A stretch of DNA of 64,000 bases from Phanerodontia chrysosporium (lineage: Eukaryota > Basidiomycota > Agaricomycetes > Polyporales > Phanerochaetaceae), in the NCBI GenBank assembly GCA_001910725.1, contig MJGA01000007.1:1-64000 (forward strand). The letters run 5' to 3'. The translations under genes were made by a program, and so were the position numbers. Shown here piece after piece: positions 34,882-44,114 of this stretch. A model generated the notes under the pieces. The model searched no databases, had not been told where the DNA came from, and saw nothing but the letters and a program-made list of their open reading frames with translations. The number at the start of each line of letters is the position of its first letter. Position 1 is the stretch's first letter.

Positions 34882-35169
34882 CGCTGCCTCCTCCCCCAAA
34901 GCCTATCCTACCACGTTAACCTCAATAACCTCATTTAGCTTAATGGCTCACCGCTCTCCTCGCCTCAGGCTCTCCTCCGTTCAATCCCTCGCCTTGGTTG
35001 TTCTGTGCCATATGAACTAACTTCGATGAGGTGGTGGTACTCTTGAAGCTGCGTTCGACAGCGAACGGGCGATGTGACGATTTGTAATCTACTAATTGTT
35101 CCCACGCTTGATAGCCGAAGCACGTGTTTATCGTTCCTGCGCACTGGCTTGAACTGAACGGTAGTGCCT
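34882..35169. other. Short intergenic stretch, no gene seen
   Basis: Between the F3 start and array 9. It presumably holds the former F3 promoter. Confidence 0.45.
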
Positions 35170-35259
35170 CTCCGATCGCTGCTCGAACAGCGATCGGGGG
35201 ACTTAGCACCAATCTCAATGTCCGCCATCCCCCGATCGCTACTCGAGCAGCCATCGGAG
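35170..35259. repeat. Family B array 9 (2 copies)
   Basis: Two palindromes about 60 bp apart, in the same position relative to Z2 as array 1 relative to Z1 (followed by CAGT...AAACTC and then the Z 3' end). The array was therefore part of the Z module before it was duplicated. Confidence 0.85.
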
Positions 35260-35345
35260 TCTCGCACCGTTCAACAGTAAACTCTCGTAAGTTGGCCAAC
35301 AATATCTACTACAAACAGACAACTATTGTTACATTACATGGCACT

Positions 35346-36306
35346 TAGTGAAGATACAATTCCCGCAACCGAGACTCAACACGGCGGGAGTCGAGAAGCG
35401 TCATCCCAATATCATGACGGAGCATCTTCAAATAATTATCCTCACCTAGATTCGCCACCGCGCGCAAATCCTCCTCCGTCCGAATACCTGCCTCCAGGAA
35501 CCGATCGAGGTACGTGTCAAGCGGGAGCTGCAGGTTTCAGAGAAACTCCAGGACAGCCCCACCTGACTCGACTGGAGCGCTCGCATCCTGAGTAGCCATG
35601 CTACTCCCGACCTCCTCAGGCTCATCAGCCTGCATCGTCTCCATCACCTTGCCATCCTTGCTTCCCTCAGCCTGCTCGTCCTCCTCCTCAACAAGTTCAT
35701 CTTCCTCGTCCTCGTCCTCGTCGTCCTCCTCCTCCTCCTCCTCGTTCTTCTCCTCCTCGTCCTCCTCCTTGTTCTTCTCCTCCTCCTCCTCCTCCTCCTC
35801 GTCCTCGTCCTCATCCATAGGTTCTTCATTCTCCTCCTCACTCTCTTTCGCCTTGCGCCCCTTGCCTTTTTTCTTCAACGATTGTTCAGCCCGCCACTGC
35901 TGGCTCGTCACGTGTGCTCGTAGATACACCTCCAGCGGCCACCCCTCCTCGTACCGTCCAAGGAACGGGCATCTCTCCATCACCTATATCGTACATCAGC
36001 ACCTCGCTATATTTCTATCTTTGCCTTCCAATTCAGCCTACTCAGCACTCACTTTGTTCCGCAGTGACTCGTATTCTGCTGCAGACCGATCACCCCAACG
36101 CCTCTCCAAAGGGATGAACCGTGGATACTCCTCCCTCGCCACCTTCTGCACATTCAACAACAATATTGCAATTAGCTTTTCAATCGACCCTCCAAGTTCC
36201 TTCACCAACGCACGATCAGTTCCCTCCTCTCTCCCGCCGTCATTCCTTCAATCGAAGTGAGCCCGCGGAACTTCGATGTCGACTTTGGAACCGGAATCAT
36301 CGTGGT
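35346..36306 (-). pseudogene. Z2: second copy of the acidic orphan gene, broken
   Basis: Homologous to Z1 exons 2-4 with identical exon lengths (93 bp at 36214-36306, 93 bp at 36053-36145, then 35983 downwards). It reads PRFIPLERRWGDRS, MERCPFLGRYEEGWPLEVYL and a long Asp/Glu run. A TGA at 35537 replaces an Arg codon (CGA in Z1); beyond it the frame is open through EAGIRTEEDLRAVANLG to a TAA at 35346. Exon 1 is missing: homology to Z1 stops near 36590, where another repeat begins. The acceptor before exon 2 is CACGG where Z1 has CACAG. Stop, lost splice site and lost exon make this a clear pseudogene. Confidence 0.72.
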
Positions 36307-36886
36307 CCGTGAAAGAGAAGGGGGAGGGGGGCGAACGGAGAGCTTCCTGTCGCCTACCATCCACAGTAACAGTACAATAAAGAAAGAGCGCCAAGCATGT
36401 ACAATCTAATCTTGGGCCCTGTCCACTCATATGAATTTCTCACATGACACTCCATTTATCACACGCCAGGAAGACGCGACAGCGGAACACGCACGGTTTG
36501 ATTGCTTCACGGATTGACAGATTCTGACCGTCCCATCTCATTCTGCGCATCCTGACCCTCCTCTCGTTTAAACAAGGCCCAATTTTGTTATTTAGCATTC
36601 ATGCAGACAGCCCGCCCTTCTGGTGTCAGCCGACCGGGGAAGCCGCAACTTCCATCCATTCCCTCCATTGAATTCAATTAATAAACTCTTCAAAATAAAA
36701 GATTTATAGCGGTTTTTTACCGGTACCTCAGCGCCTCGGTCACCCTCCAGGCTTTGACTTTTATTTTTTTGCGAAGTAAAAGGGGGTATCCTCGACACAT
36801 TCCAGTCCATGTCGAATTACGTAAGCGGGAAATACAAATTATTTATGCTACAAAGATGAGATGTACCGTATGAAACGTGACTGAAT

Positions 36887-37126
36887 CTCCGATGGCTGCT
36901 CGAGCAGCGATCGGAAACGGTCCAGTCATGGCAGCTAACACTGTGTAGAACCAGTGTTACCGCCCGATCACTGCTCGAACAGCGATCGGGTGGCGACAGC
37001 TGACGAGATTGGTAGGACCACCCGATTGCTGTTCGAGCAGCGATCGGGAAGCACCGACAATCGAAGGCAGCAAAGGGAGCGAGTATACCCATGAGCCCCG
37101 ATCGCTGCTCGAGGAGCGATCGGAGT
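36887..37126. repeat. Family B array 10 (4 copies), left inverted-repeat arm
   Basis: Four palindromes, each matching one in array 12 in reverse order and orientation, including the shared imperfect copy with GATGGCTGCTCGAGCAGCG. Confidence 0.88.
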
Positions 37127-37670
37127 GAGGGCTTCATTGCACAGAAGGCACTTCGATCACACCCCATAGCAGGCAAAGTGACAACAAATTGTCATACGCA
37201 AGCGACAACAGTCTGCATATCATGACATGCTGGTTTTCAAGTCACCAGTCCCTCAATCATGTAACCACAAACAGAGATCGTGAATAAATGTCAGAAGTGT
37301 TTATGCCTCGAATAAATTGCCCTCGGTTCAGGGTAGATGTTGGGTTCAGAATGGGTTAGGGGTTCAGAGGGTTCAAAGAGGAGTTGACGAAAAGGCATTT
37401 GTGCCACGACCAATTTTACAAATGTTTGTGTCGGTCACATAGTAGAGATCATACTATCTGGGATGTCAGAAATTGCATACGTCTGCCACAAACATATTTA
37501 AAAACAAAAACAAATGCAAAGGCGGGAATGTCCATTCCACCGCCATCAGCTGGTCAATCTATTTGCAAACAGGTGCATACAACATGTGATCAAATTCTTA
37601 TCAGTAGCGATCTCGCGCAAGGGCAGTGCTGAGCGACTTGAAAGACAACCACCACCACCCCCTCATCATA
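37127..37670. promoter_or_regulatory. Upstream region of F1, duplicated in F2
   Basis: Contains CATATTTAAAAA (TATA-like) near 37492-37504 and degenerate GGTTCAGGG/GGGTTAGGGG runs near 37330-37375. About 285 bp immediately upstream of the ATG are almost the same in front of F2, so the two genes probably share regulation. Confidence 0.5.
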
Positions 37671-38338
37671 ATGTCCACAAACGCTCCTTCTCGTGCCGTG
37701 ACCGAAGAGGTCGACGATGGCGAGCGTGCCTCATCTCATGTAAGTAAGGTTTTCGCTGAACTGAAGAGGGTACTGATGAAGAGTTTGGCAGGATCGACGT
37801 GGGAGGATGCTCCGCGAGGTAGAATACGCGGTTGAGCGATATTGGGACTTCGATGGTTTGTCTGGGGAGAAGTACCACGAACGAGATCGGGACAACTTCG
37901 AGGGGGATTTCGCAGAGTACGCTCGGCAAAACGATGATGCCCGGGACGTCAAGAGGGCCAGGTTCGTGCGCATACTCACCAGCGCGCGGTCGATTGCTGG
38001 CCAAATCCTGAGGATGAACCTGGATATCAACGGAATGACTTCCGGCGACCCGGCATGGACCGCCCTCCGCGATTTCGCGGTGAGTTGATGGACGATAATG
38101 ATGCATAGTGCGACAGCGAGCTCACTGTTGAACCCAGCCGGAGTGTATCCAGAAATACGGAGAGACTGCGTGGGAAATTGCCATGTGTCACCTCGTGTGG
38201 AGTCATGGTCTGCGGATGCTTTTGATGTTCAACGGCGAGTTCAAGTATGAGTGGTCCGGTGACTACGCGCTCCCGTTTGAGGACTCAATCCACCAGGAGC
38301 TCTCTCAGATCGAAAGGTGCATCTGCGTCTATGAATAA
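37671..38338 (+). CDS. F1: small FDGLSG-family protein, 185 aa
   Basis: Three exons (37671-37739, 37792-38079, 38138-38338), all in phase 0, with canonical GTAAGT/CAG and GTGAGT/CAG borders. Exon 1 is a short variable start (MSTNAPSRAVTEEVDDGE). Exon 2 holds the conserved core YWDFDGLSG and DNFEGDFAEYARQNDDA, then a helical segment FVRILTSARSIAGQILRM. Exon 3 has AWEIAMCHLVWSHGLRML and an acidic end. No signal peptide or membrane span. The domain is not recognised; predicted mostly helical and soluble (inference). The gene sits in the left arm of the inverted repeat, tail to tail with F2. Its protein differs from F2 far more than its promoter does. Confidence 0.75.
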
Positions 38339-38539
38339 CTCATTGCTATGTGCGTTATCTGCTGTACAAATCGGTTTCAAATATATCCAGTCTATCCCGA
38401 GGAAGAGAAATAATTTGTGTGATTTATGGTGGGCTTTGAGATAAGGTCACATTCATATAAACTGCTTGTATTCTAACATCGACGATGAAAGGCGACTTGT
38501 TGTCTTCCAGCAGTCACATTTGCATACTACTGACACTGA

Positions 38540-39000
38540 TTCACAATCTCTGTTTGTTGTTACATAACTGAGGCACCCGTAACTTGAAACCTAGCATGTC
38601 GTAATATGAAGACTGTTGTGGCTTGCGTGTGATAAGTGGTTGTTACTGTGCCTGCTATGGGGAGCGATCAAAGTGCCTTCTGCACAATGAATGCCTCTCT
38701 CCGATCGCTGCTCGAGCAGCGATCGGGGCCCATGGGTATGCTGCCTCTCTCCAATGCCCTCAATTGTTGGTGGTTCCCTGACCGCTGCTCGAACAGTGAT
38801 CGGGTGACCTTACCAACCTCATTATCTGTTGTCACCCGATCGCTGCTCGATCAGCAATCGGATGGCCACACTGGTTCTATTCGTTGTCACCTCTCATCAG
38901 TGTACGCTGTCCGATCGCTGCTCGAGCAGCCATCGGAGATTCAGTCGCTTTTTATCTGTTTGATCTCATTGTTGCAGCATACATAACTGACCCCGAGTTG
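38540..39000 (+). repeat. Repeat module with family B array 11 (4 copies)
   Basis: Palindromes between 38699 and 38938, with leader CACAATGAATGCCTCTCT. The flanks match 40080-40500 in direct orientation but are clearly diverged, while the four palindromes keep order and symmetry. It lies between the convergent genes F1 and F2. Confidence 0.85.
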
Positions 39001-39042
39001 TAGAGTTTCACGACCAAACATGCCAATAACGAGGGATACTAG

Positions 39043-39698
39043 TTACAAGTAGCAACATTTCTCGCGCTGCGCGAGCTCCTGATGCAATGTGAACTCAAAG
39101 TCGAAACTCTCGGACATAGTAAAAATGAAATCGCGCTGAAAGGTCCTAAGCCAGTGCAGACCATGACTCCGCACGAGGTGATACATCGCAATGTTCCAGG
39201 GACTCGGTCTGAAATGCTCCCGACAATACGTCTGGATTCGATAGTAAGCCCGCTTTCACACTATGCATCAATGTCGTTCACGAACTCACCCCGGTGTCAC
39301 GGATCGTCGTCCAGGCCTCGTCACCCCGCGACATGTCATCGATATTCAGGTTCATCCTCAGGATCATTCCAGCAATCGCCCGCGCGCTGTGGAGTATGCG
39401 CACGAACCTGGCCTTCTTGACGTCCTCAGCGTCATCGTTCTGCCGTGCGTACTCTGCGAAATCTCCCTCGAAGTTGTCCCAATTTCGATCGCGGTACCAC
39501 GGCCCAGACAAACCCTCGAACTTCCAATGCTCCTCAAACACGTATTGTCGGTTGCGCACTGGGCTCCCATCTCCGTTCTGCCAAACTCTTCATCAGTACC
39601 ATCTTCACCTCGGTGAAAACCTTACTTACGCCAGATGAGGCATGCTTCCCATCCTCGACCTCTTCGGGAACGGCACGCGAATCGGTAGTGCTGGACAT
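39043..39698 (-). CDS. F2: small FDGLSG-family protein, 181 aa
   Basis: Exons 39630-39698, 39290-39577 and 39043-39231 mirror F1 exactly for the first two lengths (69 and 288 bp), with phase 0 borders. Core residues HWKFEGLSG, DNFEGDFAEYARQNDDA, FVRILHSARAIAGMILRM and IAMYHLVRSHGL match F1; about 60 of 96 exon-2 residues are identical but only about 40% of exon 3. Intact frame, apparently functional. It is in the right arm of the inverted repeat and transcribed towards F1. Function unknown. Which of the two is ancestral cannot be told here. Confidence 0.75.
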
Positions 39699-40680
39699 TA
39701 CGAGGGTGGATGGTGGTGGTGGTCTTTCAAGTCGCTCAGCATTGCCCTTGCGCGAGATCGCTACTGATAAGAATTTGATCACATGTTGTATGCACCTGTT
39801 TGCAGATAGATCGACCAGCTGATGGCGGTGGAATGGACATTCCCGCCTTTGCATTTGTTTTTTTAAATATGTTTGTGGCAGACATACGCAATTTCTGACA
39901 TCCCAGATAGTATGATCTTTACTATGTGACCGACACAAACATTTGTAAAATTGGTCGTGGCACAAATGCCTTTTCGTCAACTCCTCTTTGAACCCTCTGA
40001 ACCTCTAACCCATTCTGAACCCAACATCTATCCTGAACTGAGGGCGATTTATTCGAGGCATAAACACTTCTGACATTTATTCACGATCTCTGTTTGTGGT
40101 TACATGATTGAGGGACTGGTGACTTGAAAACCAGCATGTCATGATATGCAGACTGTTGTGGCTTGCATATGACAAGTTGTTGTCACTTTGCCTGCTATGG
40201 GGTGTGATCGAAGTGCCTTCTGTGCAATGAAGCCCTCACTCCGATCGCTCCTCGAGCAGCGATCGGGGCTCATGGGTATACTCGCTCCCTTTGCTGTCTT
40301 CGATTGTCGGTGCTTCCCGATCGCTGCTCGAACAGCAATTGGGTGGTCCTACCAATCTCATCAGCTGTCGCCACCCGATCGCTGTTCGAGCAGTGATCGG
40401 ACAGTAACACTGGTTTTACGCAGTGTTACCTGCCATGACTGGACCGTTTCTGATCGCTGCTCGAGCAGCCATCGGAGATTCAGTCATTTTTTATAAGTTT
40501 GATCTCATGCTTGCAGCATACATAACCGATCCCGATTCATGGATTTCCACGTTCCATAATTTCACACAGGTTGAAATGTGTCGGGGATACCCCTCGTTAT
40601 TTCGCAAAAATAAAAGTCAAAGCCTGGAGGGTGACCTAAGCCCTAAGGTACCAGTAAAAAACCAGTATAATGGTCAGATT
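39045..40680. repeat. Right arm of the large inverted repeat
   Basis: Reverse complement of the left arm. It ends near 40635-40675 with GGGTGACCTAAGCCCTAA and a CCAGTAAAAAACCAGTATAA tail, the same tail as at 18.1 kb. The ~700-bp centre between the arms holds array 11. Confidence 0.85.
40239..40478. repeat. Family B array 12 (4 copies), right inverted-repeat arm
   Basis: Four palindromes with leader GCAATGAAGCCCTCACT. This is the rightmost family B array; I saw no further copy in the remaining 23 kb. Confidence 0.88.
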
Positions 40681-41430
40681 TGACAAATCCAATGACAGAC
40701 TATCACAATCCAAACCTGTTTGCCATCAGATAACAATGAAATGTGACTCAGATAGCCATGATCAAGCAGAGCTTCATTTTGAAGTAAGTATCCAAGTGTA
40801 GAAATATACAGTAAAGTGACCATGTTCAGATTAAGAGTATAATAAGTCCCAACTATATGTCAAGGTGCATGGTAGAGATAGGGCCGGAGAACAGAGAATG
40901 GATCAGAGAAAGCAGAGGTCGGGAGTCAGATGACAGTTGGCTTCAGCCTTAAAGGGCTGCGCCCTCGGCGGTCTGCATTGCCTGGATTTCAAAGTCAGAG
41001 ATACGGAGAAGTGGTGGTGTCCAGTTCTATACAGAGGTTGCAAGAAGGGTTTATGCAGAGTCGAGAAGGTACAGGGGAAACCTGAGTAGATATTTGAACT
41101 GAAGATACAAGTGCTAACACGGGAGCTTATATACTACTGAGTCTGGAATTCACGTGGATGATCGGAAATGCACACAATATATCATACTTTCAATCTGGGA
41201 ATTGTCTCAGGAACAAAGGGATAAAGGTTTGTGAGATGATAAAGGCATGTGGTCAATAAAAGTTCATAGCAACTACCAGGGTTTGCAACTCCGAGTGTTC
41301 GTGTTACTCCGTAACTTCCCTTGAACTCTGGCATTTTTCATGAGCAGAGTTGGCTCAGAGATTCAGCGCCATGACAGCAGTTTATAATTTATGGTTTCAT
41401 TCTTGAATAATCATTTAATTTTAACTGCAA
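40681..41430. other. AT-rich region, no gene seen
   Basis: Nothing recognisable; transition from the inverted repeat to the tandem repeat. Confidence 0.5.
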
Positions 41431-42495
41431 ATGCCCATGGCAAAATCACGAAAAATAATAGTAATTGCCGTGAATGTTGTCGAACAGTGGTGGCGATTTG
41501 TGCCAATTTCAGCGATTTTATTTGGATGAGATATCATTATTAGTTAATGTAAAAAGTGACTCAGTTCGCCGCAAGTGTCTTGAAACAGTTGTGGCTGACC
41601 CATATCAATATGACCCTTTATCTGTGTCAGTCCACTGCATATGTCACAGAACACCTGCAGCTGACCCATGTCAATATGGGTTCATCATCGTAAAAAATTA
41701 GTTTCTCAAAAAGTGGTAAAACACTGTACTTGCAGTTTATAATCTAGGATTTCATTCTTGAATAACTATTTAATCCTGACTGCAAACGCCCACGGAAAAA
41801 TCGCGAAAAATGGTAGGCATCGCCGCGAATGTCGCGAAACAATCGCGGCGATTTATGCCAATTTGTGCAATTTTATTTGGATGAGATATGATTATTATTT
41901 AATTTAAACAATTACTCAGGCCACCGAAGTGCCCATGAAGAAATCGCGAAAAATGGTAGGTATCGCCGCGAATGTCACGAAACAGTCGCGGCGATATATG
42001 CCAATTTTCGTGATTTTATTTGGATGAGATATGATTATTATTCAATTTAGAAAATGGCTCAGGCTGCTGAAGTGCCCATGGAAAAATCGCAGAAAACGGT
42101 AGGCATCGCCGCGAGTGTCACGAAACACTCGCGGCGATGCATGCCTATTTTCGCGATTTTATTTGGATGCGATATGATTATTATTTAATTTAATATTGGG
42201 TCAGGCTGGTTCAAATGCCCATGGAAAAATCGCGTAAAATGGTAGGCATCGCCGCGAGTGTCACGAAACACTCGCGGCGATATATGCCTATTTTTGCGAT
42301 TTTATTTGGATGCGATAAGATTATTATTTAATGTAAAAAATGGCTCAGACTGCTGCAAATGCCCATGATCGCGAAAAAAGGTAGGCATCGCCGCGACTGT
42401 CATGAAACAATCGCGGCTGACCCATGTGTATATGGGACCATGACCATTCACGTCAGTTCGCCGCGAGTGTGTCAAAACATTCGCGGCGCATAGGC
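41431..42495. repeat. Family C tandem repeat with hairpins (~143-bp period)
   Basis: The landmark GCCCATG recurs at about 41787, 41931, 42073, 42217 and 42361, with a more diverged unit from 41433. Each unit contains a hairpin ATCGCCGCGAGTGT, six-base loop CACGAA, and the reverse complement (perfect at 42105-42138), plus TTTTATTTGGATG(A/C)GATA. An older unit has CGCGAATGT with one mismatch. The array ends about 150 bp left of the transposon. Confidence 0.85.
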
Positions 42496-42646
42496 TGTCT
42501 CAGCACCACTTCAGATACTTCACCTTCAACCCTAGTTAAACCCACCTTAACCCTCTAATAACCATGAACCCGTACTTAGCCCCATCCTGAACCCAACATG
42601 TACCCCAAACCGACAGCAAGAATCTAGGCATAATAAGGTGACCTTA

Positions 42647-42719
42647 CAGCTGATCCAAAAATGATAGTCGCGTGCAGGTTCCCCGAGAGAAAAGCTGAGT
42701 CTGAACCGGATCATCGGCA
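42647..42719 (+). repeat. Left terminal inverted repeat
   Basis: 73 bp starting CAGCTGATCCAAAAATGATA, preceded by TA. Confidence 0.88.
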
Positions 42720-42795
42720 GACCTCTTGGGTGATGCAGGAAGCTGCAAGTGCATGACGCACACTCCTTGCTCCTTTCTCTCGTTCTACTCGTATC

Positions 42796-43971
42796 ATGCG
42801 CCGACACATCCCCAAAGACCAGAAAGCCCTCATCGTCACCATGCACGTCCGCGGTCTCGATACGGCCGAGATAGCAGAAGCAACAGCAACGAGTCGCTGT
42901 ACTGTCCAGTGTGTCCTCCGCAAATGGCGCACGAGGTCTACAATTGACAGTACCTTTCTATGTGGATGGCACAAGGTGCTTACCTACGGGGACATTCTGG
43001 TACGCTTCTACTGTCTAGCGTGCTCAGGTAGCTGCCAACAGGTATGTGGGCAGTATCTCGAAGCACTGATTGAAGGCCTTCCAGACCTGTACCTTTATGA
43101 GCTACGGGCTCTCTTAGTGTGGAACCGGGGGGTCGACGTTTGTGAGATGACCATCTCTAACATGCTACGGCGAAGGGGTTTTACCTATAAGAAGGTGTGA
43201 AGCTATTTTGGATTACATTCCTCTGCATTCTGACGAAGCATTGCAGGTCTCGCGGCTCGCCATTGAACAGAGCAAGGCTCGACATCAAGCCTACAAATAC
43301 GAGGTCAGCAGCCATTCCCCAGAAACCCTCGTCTTCTGCGATGAAAGTGCAACCAACTGCCACACCTGCCGCCGTGAGTATGCATGGGCCCCACGGGGAG
43401 ACAGAGCGCGCCGACGTGACTACTTTGTTCGAGGACAACGGTGCGTTCGCAAGTGGTCTTACTACACCCCCATACTGATGCAACGAAATAGCTACTCGAT
43501 CCTGCCTGCAATCTCATTGCAGGGTGTCGTCCACCTGGACATTCTCACCTGTGCATGGAATGCCGAGCAGTTTCGTGGGTTCGTTCGTGCGCTTCTCACG
43601 CAAATGCGGCCCTATCCACAGCCGAACTCTGTCCTGGTCATGGACAATGCCGTGATCCATCATTGTGAGGGCCTGCACGAAATGGTAGAGGAAAGGTAAG
43701 CCTGCTGTGACGCTGTTTGCTCTCATACTAATCGCTGCTTCAGGGGGTGTAAGCTTCTGTACCTTTCGCCTACTCTCCTGACCTGAACCCAATCGAAGAG
43801 GGTTTCTCAGCAATGAAGGCGTGGCTCCGTCGTGAGCGTGATGCTGCCTTGATCGAGCTTTTAGGCGGTGATGGTGCTGATCCCATTAGCATGCTCTGGC
43901 AGGCTGTGCACGAGACCATGACCCCAAACAGTATCCGTGGATGGTTCTCACACTCAGGCTATGTAGTGTAG
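42796..43971 (+). pseudogene. DD34E transposase (Tc1/mariner/IS630), frameshifted
   Basis: Exons 42796-43194, 43247-43695 and 43744-43971. An N-terminal helix-turn-helix (AEIAEATATSRCTVQCVLRK) is followed, possibly after a further small intron near 42950-43040, by PDLYLYELRALL and the RRRGFTYKKVSRLA linker. The DDE domain has LVFCDES (first Asp), VLVMDNAVIHH (second Asp) and SPDLNPIEEGFSAMK (Glu); 34 residues separate the second Asp and the Glu. In the third exon a base is missing at about 43770: ...LLYLSP is followed in another frame by YSPDLNPIE, and the uncorrected frame hits a stop at once. So the copy as written cannot make active transposase unless this is a sequence error. Ends GWFSHSGYVV. 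Confidence 0.82.
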
Positions 43972-44114
43972 AACCCCGTTCATTGTTCGTGATTTTTCAA
44001 AAAATATATACAGAATAAATATCTACACTGGGCAAAGATTAGAGTGAAGATGCAGTATCTATCAATAAGGGTGAATTAGAGCAAAGAGTATACGAAACCT
44101 GCAAGCATGGGAGT

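Larger units (their letters stand above)
36700..38335. repeat. Left arm of a large inverted repeat
   Basis: Inverted relative to about 39045-40680. The non-coding parts are nearly identical: the array and its leader (36887-37180) and the F1 promoter (37381-37670) each match the other arm by eye at around 95%. The outer end carries the CCAGGCTTTGACTTTTATT / GGTGACC tail shared with the module at 18.1 kb. Confidence 0.85.

Noticed and set aside
35598..36260. Serine-rich plus-strand protein
   Set aside because: It is the antisense reading of the Asp/Glu run of Z2 (a TCC/TCG-rich strand).
37381..37632. 82-aa ORF starting MTKRHLCHDQ, conserved between the inverted-repeat arms
   Set aside because: It lies in the shared F1/F2 upstream region, and a short length difference between the arms near 37500 shifts its frame, so conservation is at DNA level.
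42434..42600. Telomeric array left of the transposon
   Set aside because: AACCC/CCCTAG-like motifs near 42528-42600 are too irregular to call a telomere repeat.
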